Source: Planctomycetota bacterium
Lineage (GTDB): Bacteria; Planctomycetota; Phycisphaerae; Phycisphaerales; Phycisphaeraceae
Length of the DNA: 64,000 nucleotides
NCBI GenBank assembly: GCA_016350165.1
Contig: CP066225.1
Span: forward strand, 1,612,001-1,676,000
Direction: 5' to 3'
Below the pieces are notes generated by a model. It ran no database searches. It was not told the DNA's origin and worked only from the letters and a program-made list of their open reading frames with translations. Numbering within the stretch: the first letter of the stretch is position 1; each line of letters starts with the position of its first letter. Shown in pieces: positions 7,972 through 16,500 of the stretch. Position numbers and translations under genes: made by a program.

Positions 7972-8781
7972 ATGGCGACAATCACCGCCAAGGACGTAAT
8001 GGCACTCCGCAAGGCTTCTGGCCTCGGCATGATGGAAGCTAAGAAGGCTCTCACCGAAACCGGTGGCGACATGGAAGCAGCTAAAGAACTGCTCCGTAAA
8101 AAGGGTCTTGCAAAGATGGACGGCCGCACAGACCGCGAATCTGCTGAAGGTAAAGTTGCAATCGCTGTTTCTGATGACAAGAAGAAGGGCGCAATCGTCC
8201 TGGTCAACACTGAAACCGACTTCACCGCTAACAACGACATGTTCATCGAGAAGGTTCAGATCATTGCTAACCAAGCATTGACGAATGATCTCGGCGAAGT
8301 CGCTGTTGATGATTCAATCACAACACTCATCGACGACATCCGCGTGACCACCAAGGAAAACGCACAGTTCGGCAAAGGCATGGTCCTCGGCGGCGACAAC
8401 GCTACCATCGGTTCATACCTTCACTTCACCGGCAAAGTCGGCGTCTTGATCGAACTCGAAGGCGAAGCATCTGAAGAACTCTGCAAAGATCTCTGCATGC
8501 ACGTTTCAGCGATCAGCCCTGCTCCACTCGGCGTGAACGAAGACGAAGTTCCTGCTGACATCCTCGAAAAGGAACGCGAAATCGCCAAAGCTCAAGCCAT
8601 GGAATCTGGCAAGCCAGAAGAAATTGCTGAGAAAATGGTTGAAGGCAAGATCCGCAAGTACTTGGACGAAGTGACTCTGATGCGCCAGAAGTTCGTCAAG
8701 GACGACAAGAAGCAGATCAAGGATATCCTCCCAGCAGGTGTATCCATCAAGAAGTTTGTCCGTTACCAAATCGGTGGCTAA
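7972..8781 (+). CDS. tsf: Translation elongation factor Ts
   Basis: 269-residue guanine nucleotide exchange factor for EF-Tu. The N-terminal UBA-like module (ITAKDVMALRKASGLGMMEA, residues 3-22) and the TDF motif in ETDFTANND (about 82-90) are clear; the second half holds the dimerisation region and the C-terminal module LMRQKFVKDDK. The family usually reads TDFVARN, so TDFTANN is a mild variant. AAGGAG at 7960-7965 precedes ATG 7972. It lies downstream of rpsB but behind a terminator, and is itself closed by a strong terminator at 8810-8838. Confidence 0.97.
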   Translation: MATITAKDVMALRKASGLGMMEAKKALTETGGDMEAAKELLRKKGLAKMDGRTDRESAEGKVAIAVSDDKKKGAIVLVNTETDFTANNDMFIEKVQIIANQALTNDLGEVAVDDSITTLIDDIRVTTKENAQFGKGMVLGGDNATIGSYLHFTGKVGVLIELEGEASEELCKDLCMHVSAISPAPLGVNEDEVPADILEKEREIAKAQAMESGKPEEIAEKMVEGKIRKYLDEVTLMRQKFVKDDKKQIKDILPAGVSIKKFVRYQIGG

Positions 8782-8809
8782 GACATACGACTTGAATCTA
8801 AAGAATCAA

Positions 8810-8843
8810 AAAAGCTCTAAGCATTGCTTAGAGCTTTTTTTTA
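8810..8843 (+). terminator. Intrinsic terminator after tsf
   Basis: AAAAGCTCTAAGC (8810-8822) pairs perfectly with GCTTAGAGCTTTT (8826-8838) across the loop ATT, followed by further T. Confidence 0.9.
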
Positions 8844-8902
8844 ATATCGATATTAAACCGATTCTATTAAAATGCTGCAACGTGAAATAACGTGGAGGCA
8901 TC

Positions 8903-9730
8903 ATGAACAAAGAATCGATTAAAACCGTGCTATCGGTTTTCATCATAATCTCGACCATACCTATATATTATTTGGCCATAAACGATGGTTTTAGCCAAAA
9001 CCATAAATCTCGTTACATTTGGGGGTTTATGGGCATACTTATTTTTACCACAAGCTTGATTACACTTTTGCGTTTACATTTCAAGCGTGACAACCTCCCC
9101 GACATTCTCCATGACTTCCGCAACCACATCATTGAATGCGATCCGGTACAACTATACATCTGTTATGATAGTACAGACGCTGGCTTAGTTATGATTGTAA
9201 CGTATCAGAACAAAATTGATCGGCCTGTAGATCTCGACTTGAGCATATTGCCGGGAAAAGAAAATGCGCAACATAAACAACTAACCTTCAAACACATTCA
9301 GATCGAATGTTTACCTGCATGTATCGGGCAAATACATCTGCCAGTGGATTACCCAGAAGAATTGGCTGGTACCAAGTTCACATGGTATCTGGGTGGTACG
9401 ACACAATTACCCGAGGGGCATGGCAAGTTTATTCGAACGCATGATTATCAGAAAATTAAGAAGCCTGCAGATTTTAAGCCTCCACATACAAGACGTGAGA
9501 AGATTTTAACTGCAGCAAGTTTGGTGCCGGGCATGGGCACTTTTTCGATGATCTCTCAATTGGCGACAGGATCACATATGAGCGTAACAATACAGTTGCC
9601 AGAAAAGATGCTTAATGGCTCAGAGCCTGGAAATCAACAGGATATTACACAAACGCATATCTGGGCGATGGGTGAGCCGATACCACGTGATCTGCATCCG
9701 AATGTTCAGAAAATGAAGCAATATCAATAA
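8903..9730 (+). CDS. Hypothetical membrane protein
   Basis: 275 residues, family not recognised. Two N-terminal membrane helices (about residues 7-27 and 42-60) are followed by a soluble domain of about 200 residues containing a Cys-Pro-Ala-Cys segment (IECLPACIGQIHLP) and a short hydrophobic GMGTFSMISQLATG stretch. A GGAGG (8893-8897) six bases before ATG 8903 gives a clear start. It precedes, on the same strand, three paralogous lipoprotein genes; co-regulation is possible, but each gene is about 100 bases from the next and has its own ribosome site. Confidence 0.75.
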   Translation: MNKESIKTVLSVFIIISTIPIYYLAINDGFSQNHKSRYIWGFMGILIFTTSLITLLRLHFKRDNLPDILHDFRNHIIECDPVQLYICYDSTDAGLVMIVTYQNKIDRPVDLDLSILPGKENAQHKQLTFKHIQIECLPACIGQIHLPVDYPEELAGTKFTWYLGGTTQLPEGHGKFIRTHDYQKIKKPADFKPPHTRREKILTAASLVPGMGTFSMISQLATGSHMSVTIQLPEKMLNGSEPGNQQDITQTHIWAMGEPIPRDLHPNVQKMKQYQ

Positions 9731-9832
9731 ATGTGCAGTATTGGGGCAAGGACTTAAATCGAAAACCTTTTTCAGAGCGTCTGATTCTGATAGGCTAAGA
9801 ACTGCACACGTTCTAACGGGAGGCTTATGGGC

Positions 9833-10603
9833 ATGCAAACGATCATCAAATCTATCATGTTGGTTTTGGCTATAAGTATTTCTTTTGGCTGCACGGTTGA
9901 ACATGGCATTAATCGGATTGAATCAAATTACACGAAGATGATGGCTGAGGATCATATTAAGATCAGCATGATCGGTACGAGCGTCATGCATGATGGAAAC
10001 TTTACTCAAAACGAGTATCAAAAAGCGATGAACTCGCACACGATTACCGCGAGCAGTGACAATTACAACGGCGGCACACTTGTTAAACATGGGGTTTCAG
10101 TGTCCTCTGAAACAAATGTCGGCGCGGTCGGCTGGTTGATGGGGTTGAATAAACCTTCGGATAAACAGCTGATTTACATGGCTGAGTTTGAAGATCGCGT
10201 TCGTGCATTTATTCAAGATCGATTTAAACATGAAGTTGATTCGTTTATCAATTTCCAACCTTCTGAAAAACAGGTAGCTTGGCCCGGACGTGAAAATATC
10301 AGACAGTTTATTTTGACTGAAAAATTGTCAGGCTGCTTTTATGTGTATTATCATCTGACGCGCGTGCCTGATGGTTTGTTTGGTGAGAAGTATGTGGTGA
10401 GAGGTCATTACACATTGTTTGGACCTGAGGGTAAAATTAAGCTGGAAATTAATACGAAAAACATGTTGCCTGAGGGGATGAAGATTCAGGATACGCGTGA
10501 TATTGAGCATCAGGAACATTACTTCAAAGCGATTGAAGAATCGTTAACGGATTTTGCAGTATTTTTTGAAGAGGCATTGCATCCGGAAACTGAAGATAAA
10601 TAA
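9833..10603 (+). CDS. Lipoprotein, tandem paralog 1
   Basis: About 256 residues with a type II signal peptide: a hydrophobic stretch ending in the lipobox ISFGC, so the mature protein should be lipid-anchored in the envelope. After the Cys, the domain begins TVEHGINRIESNY. A conserved C-terminal block DTRDIEHQEHYFKAIEES then FEEALHPE is shared with the next two genes. ATG 9833 is preferred over ATG 9827 because GGGAGG then lies nine rather than three bases upstream. It differs from its two paralogs in having an extra internal region (about residues 65-110). Function unknown. Confidence 0.8.
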   Translation: MQTIIKSIMLVLAISISFGCTVEHGINRIESNYTKMMAEDHIKISMIGTSVMHDGNFTQNEYQKAMNSHTITASSDNYNGGTLVKHGVSVSSETNVGAVGWLMGLNKPSDKQLIYMAEFEDRVRAFIQDRFKHEVDSFINFQPSEKQVAWPGRENIRQFILTEKLSGCFYVYYHLTRVPDGLFGEKYVVRGHYTLFGPEGKIKLEINTKNMLPEGMKIQDTRDIEHQEHYFKAIEESLTDFAVFFEEALHPETEDK

Positions 10604-10634
10604 AGCATTTCCAAGACGCGCGAGAGAAATATAG

Positions 10635-10664
10635 ATTGATACTGCTTGGGGTTGATTCTTATAC
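10635..10664 (+). promoter_or_regulatory. Candidate promoter before lipoprotein 2
   Basis: TTGATA (10635-10640) and TTATAC (10659-10664) with an 18-base spacer, about 54 bases before the ATG at 10718. This is a weak match read by eye. Confidence 0.3.
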
Positions 10665-10717
10665 CCGTGGTTGCGTCGCAGACTTACACTGGACGGATCA
10701 TCTGACAGGGAGGCAGT

Positions 10718-11470
10718 ATGAAACGTTCACTTCTATTATCGTTGGTTGGTTTGTTGATTATGGTTTCGATGGGTTGCGCTTCGCCTTTGGGTGTGACGAA
10801 GCATGATGCAAAGTATATGCGTGAACTTGTTGATCGGCAGGCGAAAGTCGGGCTTGCGAATGTGACTGTTTTGCATACAGGGAATGCGTCGAGTGTGATG
10901 GATTATGGGCCACAAACGACGCAGAGCGCTGAGTATATCTTGAATGCCAAATCGGATTTCAGTTCACTGTCTGCATCTGTTTTTTGGCTGACGAATTTGA
11001 CGGATGATAATAAACCAACTGAAGCACAAGTTAAAAACATGCGGCAGTTGGATGGGAAGGTTGTTGCGAAGTTAAAAGAACGGTTGCCGAATGAGATCGT
11101 GCCGCTGATGGATTTCGAGAAACTGCAACCAACGGTGAATGATGAAAAAGGTAAACAGGTTGTCTCGTTTGTCAGAAATAATCAATTGTCGATTGCATTG
11201 AATGTGACGTTTTACCTTGGGCATAAAGATGTCACGATGTTCAAGCGACAAGCTGCGGTTTATGGGCATTGGGATTTGATTGACCCGAGCGGCAATACGA
11301 GGTTATCGATTAAGACGGTGAATATTTTGCCTGACGAAGTACATGTCAAAGACACACGTGACTTGGAAAACCAGCGTTATTATGAAGATGCGATCAATGA
11401 AGCTGTAACTGATTTTGCAATCCACCTCTATGAGGCGCTTAGTCCTGAGTCGGTTCCAACATTTGAGTAA
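10718..11470 (+). CDS. Lipoprotein, tandem paralog 2
   Basis: 250 residues with an N-terminal signal ending in the lipobox SMGC. The mature start (ASPLGVTKHDAKYMREL) matches paralog 3 (TTSHGIEKYDAKYTHAL), and the C-terminal block DTRDLENQRYYEDAINEAV then ALSPES matches both neighbours. GGGAGG about six bases before ATG 10718 supports the start. The three genes look like products of local duplication. No catalytic motif is visible; a structural or trafficking role in the envelope is only a guess. Confidence 0.8.
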   Translation: MKRSLLLSLVGLLIMVSMGCASPLGVTKHDAKYMRELVDRQAKVGLANVTVLHTGNASSVMDYGPQTTQSAEYILNAKSDFSSLSASVFWLTNLTDDNKPTEAQVKNMRQLDGKVVAKLKERLPNEIVPLMDFEKLQPTVNDEKGKQVVSFVRNNQLSIALNVTFYLGHKDVTMFKRQAAVYGHWDLIDPSGNTRLSIKTVNILPDEVHVKDTRDLENQRYYEDAINEAVTDFAIHLYEALSPESVPTFE

Positions 11471-11514
11471 CAACAAAAATTTATTGATACCGATCAATAA
11501 AATATGGAGTGATT

Positions 11515-12249
11515 ATGCGTCATTTATTGCTAATTGGGCTGTTGGTTGGCTGTATTGTTCTAACACTCGGCTGCACGACTTCACATGGTATTGAGAAGTA
11601 TGATGCGAAGTACACACATGCGTTAGCGGAGGATAAAGCCAGTACAGGTATTGTGAATATCACGATTCTGCATGCGGGAAATTTCGATCATTCAGGCATG
11701 TTTGGTTCTCATCATGCGAAGATGGCGATGAGGATTGCAGGCAAGGCAGATGAGATGACAGAGCGGGATAACCGTCCGACGTACGAACAGGCGCGCACGA
11801 TGAAAGCATTTGAGGAGACGATTACGGAAGCGTTATGTGAGCGTGCTGATGCGGAAGTTTCGTCACTGCTAAATTTTCAGCAGGCGAAGCCGATGATTAG
11901 CTCGACAAATGAATTGCATACTTCTCAGTTCATGCAAAGATATCGATTGGATACAGCGATCGATGTGACATTGGAGTTGACGAAACAGACGATGGGGCCG
12001 ATGGGATCGAAGCATGTGGTGAAGGGGACATGGCGACTTCTGGACCCGGACGCTCAACAACGATTGGTGATTCACACGACGACGCCGATAGCTGAGGGGA
12101 CGGAAATAGCGGATACACGTGATGCTGAGTATCAGAGCTATTATCTGGACGCAATCAACGAAGCAGTGAACGAGTTCTCAATATTTCTGCATGAGGCACT
12201 GAGCCCGAAGTCAGAGAACCCGCTGGCGGAGCTTGTGCCTGTAGAGTGA
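11515..12249 (+). CDS. Lipoprotein, tandem paralog 3
   Basis: About 244 residues; the signal peptide ends in the lipobox TLGC. It shares HGIEKYDAKY near the mature N-terminus and DTRDAEYQSYYLDAINEAV near the C-terminus with the two upstream genes. The start is set at ATG 11515, with GGAG at 11505-11508 six bases upstream; an in-frame GTG at 11509 abuts that site and is unlikely. It is followed by a hairpin at 12281-12308 and then by a large nested palindrome. Confidence 0.8.
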   Translation: MRHLLLIGLLVGCIVLTLGCTTSHGIEKYDAKYTHALAEDKASTGIVNITILHAGNFDHSGMFGSHHAKMAMRIAGKADEMTERDNRPTYEQARTMKAFEETITEALCERADAEVSSLLNFQQAKPMISSTNELHTSQFMQRYRLDTAIDVTLELTKQTMGPMGSKHVVKGTWRLLDPDAQQRLVIHTTTPIAEGTEIADTRDAEYQSYYLDAINEAVNEFSIFLHEALSPKSENPLAELVPVE

Positions 12250-12280
12250 GCTGAGTCGAAGCTGAAAATACAAAATCTAT

Positions 12281-12308
12281 GAGCCCGGATGCTGATGCGT
12301 TCGGGCTT
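12281..12308. terminator. Possible terminator after the lipoprotein genes
   Basis: GAGCCCG (12281-12287) pairs with CGGGCTT (12302-12308, one G-T pair). The T tract is weak on both strands. Confidence 0.4.
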
Positions 12309-12329
12309 GTCATTTATGCAGATAAATTG

Positions 12330-12383
12330 AACTGTACCCCAAGCGTACCGGAACACTATTCGTACGTATTTACCGGTACAGTT
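12330..12383. promoter_or_regulatory. Nested palindrome between lipoproteins and ilvE
   Basis: AACTGTACC (12330-12338) pairs perfectly with GGTACAGTT (12375-12383). Within the 36-base interval CGTAC (12345-12349) pairs with GTACG (12362-12366). It lies about 215 bases before the ilvE start, upstream of a TACAAT box at 12470-12475 that could be the ilvE -10 element. It could be an operator, a cruciform or an RNA hairpin. Confidence 0.45.
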
Positions 12384-12598
12384 AGTTTTATATAACCATT
12401 TATCAAGCAATTGTTACCGTATTACCACATTACAGATGCATTTATGGGCTGTAAATTAGATTATTAGGGTACAATCCGATTTACGTTTTTCGCATTTCCA
12501 CAGTCTGGTTCGGAGCAATGAACCTGAAAATGCGAGCGAGCCCTAACACTCAAAGCCTCAAGGGTATTTGAAATAATTAACAGATTCAGGTGTAAACC

Positions 12599-13534
12599 AT
12601 GATTACAACGACACAAAGCCTTGAACAGCTTTCAACCGATACCGATACAGTGACACGTCAGATTTGGCTCAATGGGAAACTTGTGCCAGCCGACCAGGCA
12701 ACTGTTTCGGTTTACGATCATGGTCTGCTTTATGGTGATGGTGTATTTGAAGGCATCCGGATTTATAACGGACGCGTTTTCAAATCTCAGACTCACCTGA
12801 AACGTCTGTACGAGTCAGCGAGATCAATACGTCTGGAGATACCGTACACAATCGACGAGCTGGATCGGGCGACTCGTGAGACGGTTGAAGCGAATAGTCA
12901 GGAAAATGGGTATATCCGCCTGTGCGTGACGCGTGGTGCTGGGACGCTTGGAATTCATCCGTTTAATCAGTGCGTGCCAAATGTATTTCTGATCGTAGAT
13001 AAGATCAGTGTGTACCCACCTGAGTTATACAAAACTGGCTTGGATATCATCACAGCTTCGACGATTCGCAATCATCCGAATGCGTTATCACCTCGCATCA
13101 AATCGATGAATTACCTGAACAATGTGCTTGCAAAGATTGAAGCAATCGATGCGGGTGTATTGGAAGCGGTGATGCTGAACCATGAGGGATTTGTAGCGGA
13201 GTGTACTGCGGACAATTTGTTTGTGGTTCGCAATTATCTGGGGACGATGACGCTGATTACGCCGCCGAGTTCTGCTGGGATTTTGGAAGGCGTGACGCGT
13301 AATGAAATTATTAAGTTGGCATTACAATTGAATATCCCGTTCCGTGAAGAAAATCTGACGAAGCATGATCTGTATACAGCTGACGAGATTTTCCTGACAG
13401 GTACTGCTGCGGAAGTCATACCGGTCACGAAAATCGACAACCGTGTGATCGGTGATGGGAAGCCGGGCGAGATCACGCATGAGCTGAGAACAGCTTTCCA
13501 GAATCTGGTAGCTGAAAATGCACCTGAAGATTAA
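12599..13534 (+). CDS. ilvE: Branched-chain amino acid aminotransferase
   Basis: 311 residues; fold-type IV PLP enzyme that transaminates Val, Leu and Ile with 2-oxoglutarate in the cytosol. Seen: YDHGLLYGDGVFEGIRIYNG (about 39-58), the PLP-binding Lys in RIKSMNYLNN (Lys 168), the Glu-containing LNHEGFVAECTADNLF, and the phosphate-binding TPPSSAGILEGVTR and FLTGTAAEVIPV segments. A D-amino-acid aminotransferase or 4-amino-4-deoxychorismate lyase shares this fold, but GDGVFEGIR and the length favour IlvE. The N-terminus is about 15 residues longer than usual. It is monocistronic, closed by the terminator at 13580. Confidence 0.93.
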   Translation: MITTTQSLEQLSTDTDTVTRQIWLNGKLVPADQATVSVYDHGLLYGDGVFEGIRIYNGRVFKSQTHLKRLYESARSIRLEIPYTIDELDRATRETVEANSQENGYIRLCVTRGAGTLGIHPFNQCVPNVFLIVDKISVYPPELYKTGLDIITASTIRNHPNALSPRIKSMNYLNNVLAKIEAIDAGVLEAVMLNHEGFVAECTADNLFVVRNYLGTMTLITPPSSAGILEGVTRNEIIKLALQLNIPFREENLTKHDLYTADEIFLTGTAAEVIPVTKIDNRVIGDGKPGEITHELRTAFQNLVAENAPED

Positions 13535-13579
13535 TGCACTGGGACGATTGATAAATAGTAGAAGATGAAATTGGAGGAG

Positions 13580-13606
13580 CCACGCTCAACGAGTGTGGTT
13601 TCTTTT
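13580..13606 (+). terminator. Intrinsic terminator after ilvE
   Basis: CCACGCTC (13580-13587) pairs with GAGTGTGG (13591-13598) across AAC, followed by TTTCTTTTT. The T tract runs directly into the TATACAAT box of truD. Confidence 0.8.
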
Positions 13607-13608
13607 TA

Positions 13609-13614
13609 TACAAT
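13609..13614 (+). promoter_or_regulatory. -10 box adjoining the truD start (leaderless candidate)
   Basis: TACAAT within TATACAAT ends six bases before ATG 13621, and no Shine-Dalgarno sequence is present. A promoter here would be embedded in the end of the ilvE terminator. Confidence 0.45.
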
Positions 13615-13620
13615 ACCTGT

Positions 13621-14904
13621 ATGAGTGAATCATCAGAGCAATATCCAGCCAATCCGTTACCGACGCCCAATTATCTCACAGCAGAAATTGAGGGGACGGG
13701 GGGTGTAATTAAACAGCGTCCAGAGGACTTTTTGGTTGAAGAGTTGCCGCTGTATGAACCGAACGGCGAAGGGGAGCATGTCTATCTGTTCATCGAAAAA
13801 CGTGAGATGACGACACTTGATGTGGCGAGACGAATCGCACGTGCATTTCATGTGAGAAAATCTGATGTTGGTTATGCAGGATTAAAAGATAAGCATGCGA
13901 TCACGCGACAGCATTTTTCTGTGTACCTGCCTAAAAAGGACAATGAGGAAGAGGGACTAAAGAATCTACTGATTCACCAAAACATGACGCTGCTTTGGAA
14001 TGATCGACATGCGAATAAATTAAGACGTGGACATCATGGTGGAAACCGGTTTGTCGTGCGTATCCGTGATATTGAGATCAACTCGATTCTACGTGCGAAG
14101 AAGGCATTAGATATTTTGCTGAAGGAAGGTGTGCCAAACCGTTTTGGCTTGCAGCGGTTTGGATATCGCCACAATTCGCACACGCTTGGATACCAGTTAC
14201 TGACTGAGCAATATCAAGCGTTCATGGATGAAATGCTGGGACATGGGATTGAGTTAGATACGCCAGCCCTTGCAGAGGCGCGACGGTTGTATCGTGAAGG
14301 TGATTACGCAGCAGCGCTTGAAGCGTGGCCGAAGTCATTGCGATTTGATCGGCAAGCAATTGAGAACATAAGGCAAGGCAAGTCAATTAAGAAAGCTGCG
14401 TTATCGGTGGATCGTACTCAACTGAATCTGCTCATTTCTGCGACACAATCAGCGATTTTTAATGATGTACTTGAAAGCCGCATTGCAAACGGCACGTTCA
14501 ACAAATTATTGCCGGGCGATCTTGCGTTCCTACATGGCAATCGCGCAGTGTTTGCTGTTGACAAGGAAACAGCAGAAAAAGAAAACGCACCTGATGGCCG
14601 CATCAGCATGTTCGAAATTTCGCCATCAGGGCCAATGTGGGGACCTAGCATGACGCAAACTCAAGATGAAGTATCTAAACTTGAGATCGAAGCGCTGAAT
14701 AGACAAAATCTCAGTATCGAGCAACTGAAAGTACCTGACCGCAAACTCAATATTGAAGGTGCACGAAGACCACTACGTATACAGATGAAAAACCTTGATA
14801 TGGATGGTGGTGCAGATGAGCATGGCAACTATATCCGCCTCGCATTTGACCTGCCACGCGGCGCCTTTGCGACGAATATTCTTGCTGAAATTATGAAGAA
14901 CTGA
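13621..14904 (+). CDS. truD: tRNA pseudouridine(13) synthase TruD
   Basis: 427 residues; isomerises U13 of tRNA-Glu to pseudouridine. The catalytic Asp lies in GYAGLKDKHAIT (Asp 90), next to the KQRPEDFLVEELPLY and GEHVYLFIEKREMTT motifs of the family. The later NRFGLQRFG and GPMWGPSM segments and a C-terminal RLAFDLPRGAFATN complete the TruD fold with its insertion domain. The length is above the roughly 350 of the E. coli enzyme but within the family range. Its start has no ribosome site and is only six bases after a -10-like box. Confidence 0.95.
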   Translation: MSESSEQYPANPLPTPNYLTAEIEGTGGVIKQRPEDFLVEELPLYEPNGEGEHVYLFIEKREMTTLDVARRIARAFHVRKSDVGYAGLKDKHAITRQHFSVYLPKKDNEEEGLKNLLIHQNMTLLWNDRHANKLRRGHHGGNRFVVRIRDIEINSILRAKKALDILLKEGVPNRFGLQRFGYRHNSHTLGYQLLTEQYQAFMDEMLGHGIELDTPALAEARRLYREGDYAAALEAWPKSLRFDRQAIENIRQGKSIKKAALSVDRTQLNLLISATQSAIFNDVLESRIANGTFNKLLPGDLAFLHGNRAVFAVDKETAEKENAPDGRISMFEISPSGPMWGPSMTQTQDEVSKLEIEALNRQNLSIEQLKVPDRKLNIEGARRPLRIQMKNLDMDGGADEHGNYIRLAFDLPRGAFATNILAEIMKN

Positions 14905-15003
14905 TTCAGTTCTCATTCACACAACGGTCGCATAGATTATTCTTCAAATCTCCTATACCACCGATTAGAATGGCGTCATCTTCATATCTTCTGGGAGATG
15001 ATT

Positions 15004-15764
15004 ATGCCTGATTCAACAAAGAAACCTGCCTATTTTGTGCACGAAGATGTGTACAAAACGATTGAGAAAAATAATACTAAATCTTGGAACGAACACATCG
15101 GCAACCCCGATATCGAACCTGCGTACTTTCGTTTTCTTGATGATTTATATGAAGATAAATCAATAGCGAAACCGAACCGCGTGTTAGAACTGGGTTGCGG
15201 AACCGGTCAGCTGCTTCGCTATCTCTGCAAACGATTTAATTGCAGCGGGCATGGTATTGATGTGAGTCATACAGCGATCAAACTTGCCAAGCAACAAACG
15301 AAATCTCTAAAATCTCTTTTCAAAAAGGTGATGTGACGCACCTCGCGAAACGACACCATGGTAAATACGATCTCGTTATTGATGGTTTATGTTTACACTG
15401 CCTGACCAATCCTGGTGACCGCCAAGCGTTTTTTAAATCTATCCATGACACACTGACACCCAATGGTGTTGCGATCATCTACACCATGACGTCACCTGTA
15501 CTCAAAAAACAATTTGTACAAGAAAACGGTATTATCAAAAATCAAACGACTTACAAACCCATACCGGACGCAGATAAATACCAGAACACAATACGACTTG
15601 ATAATAAGCAGCAAATACCCATTCGCTACTTTGAGCATCACCAGACAATCATCAAGCATTTAGTGAAAAACAAACTTATCCCACACCTCGTTCGCGTCAA
15701 ACGACCTACACCAACAAAACCATTGACACATCTTGCTGTTGCCGTCCAGCGAGCAGACACTTAA
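15004..15764 (+). pseudogene. SAM-dependent methyltransferase, split by a -1 frameshift
   Basis: The first frame (15004-15336) has the SAM-binding motif I VLELGCGTGQLLRYL and the acidic motif GHGIDVS, then ends at TGA 15334. The second frame (opening about 15300, with a GTG at 15333) continues with DLVIDGLCLHCLTNP and a typical class I methyltransferase end. Reading TTC-AAA-AAG and then slipping back one base gives FKKGDVTHLAK, which is what the family expects; one extra A in the run of five at 15322-15326 would restore a single 253-residue protein. It may be a real pseudogene, a sequencing error or a slippage site. ATG 15004 is chosen over 14998 because GGGAG then lies six bases away. Its end overlaps the convergent kinase gene by four bases. 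Confidence 0.75.
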
Positions 15765-16396
15765 ACATGCACCCCTGCGTTTAAAGTCATTGCTTCCATC
15801 GCTTCACTACGGCCATTGATCAGAGTTACGTTCTCAATTCCCGGAATAATTTCTGCAAATCTACCATCGACTAACCCAATACTCGCAGCGTGCTCCGCAT
15901 CTTGCAATTGCTCTACTGGTAATGTTGATTTGAGCATTGTGAGTCGTTTTGTGCCTATTTGCTTCGCAACATGTGCAGCAATCGAATCGCTTGTAAACAA
16001 CCAGCAATGTTCGACTCCGCACCCATTTGCTTCATCTGATTCTAACCATGCAATAGGCTCAACAATCGCAATACCACCTTGTTCCCAAACGGATTCGCAT
16101 CTTCCAATCTGATCAACCAACTCCGCACCATCAAGTACTTCTGCGAGCAAGTACGCATTAAGTGACATGCCACGTACTGCAAGCCAATGTGCTCTTTCTT
16201 CATCAAGACCGTAATTGCGATCAATTGTACGTACTGCGTCTGCTGATCTTGCACCACCAACAACGATTAACACCTTGCTGCCGCCCTCAAGTTCAATAAA
16301 GCGCTCGACAACTTCGACCAGACGTTCATAGTCAAGCAAACTGCCACCCACTTTGACTACATGCATATCTTCACAACTTGAACCAAAACTGCTCAT
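15761..16396 (-). CDS. Amino acid kinase family protein, MfnE-like
   Basis: 211 residues, well below the size of aspartokinase or glutamate 5-kinase. The N-terminal MHVVKVGGSLLD is the family's phosphate-binding start, followed by VLIVVGGARSADAVRTID, HWLAVRGMSLNAYLLAE and FTSDSIAAHVAKQIG, then KSTLPVE. The short length and the AHWLA...NAYLLAE and SDSIAAHVA blocks resemble the archaeal-type kinase family that includes MfnE, which phosphorylates aminomethylfuran in methanofuran synthesis; planctomycetes are known to carry C1-transfer genes of this type. ATG 16396 has AAGG seven bases upstream; the in-frame TTG at 16399 is unlikely. It lies next to a folate gene, which fits C1 metabolism. Confidence 0.7.
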   Translation of the reverse strand: MSSFGSSCEDMHVVKVGGSLLDYERLVEVVERFIELEGGSKVLIVVGGARSADAVRTIDRNYGLDEERAHWLAVRGMSLNAYLLAEVLDGAELVDQIGRCESVWEQGGIAIVEPIAWLESDEANGCGVEHCWLFTSDSIAAHVAKQIGTKRLTMLKSTLPVEQLQDAEHAASIGLVDGRFAEIIPGIENVTLINGRSEAMEAMTLNAGVHV

Positions 16397-16427
16397 CAAA
16401 CGACCTTACTGATTAACACAGACACTT

Positions 16428-16442
16428 CTATTCAACGATTAG
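16428..16442. repeat. Stop-codon-type palindrome, imperfect copy
   Basis: CTATTC-AAC-GATTAG, upstream of the kinase gene. The same 15-mer occurs at 63476-63490, upstream of the PEP-CTERM gene. Confidence 0.6.
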
Positions 16443-16500
16443 TCAAACATGCATCCCCTGACTAATACGATCCCAACCCCAACTTTATTCCCGACATTAT

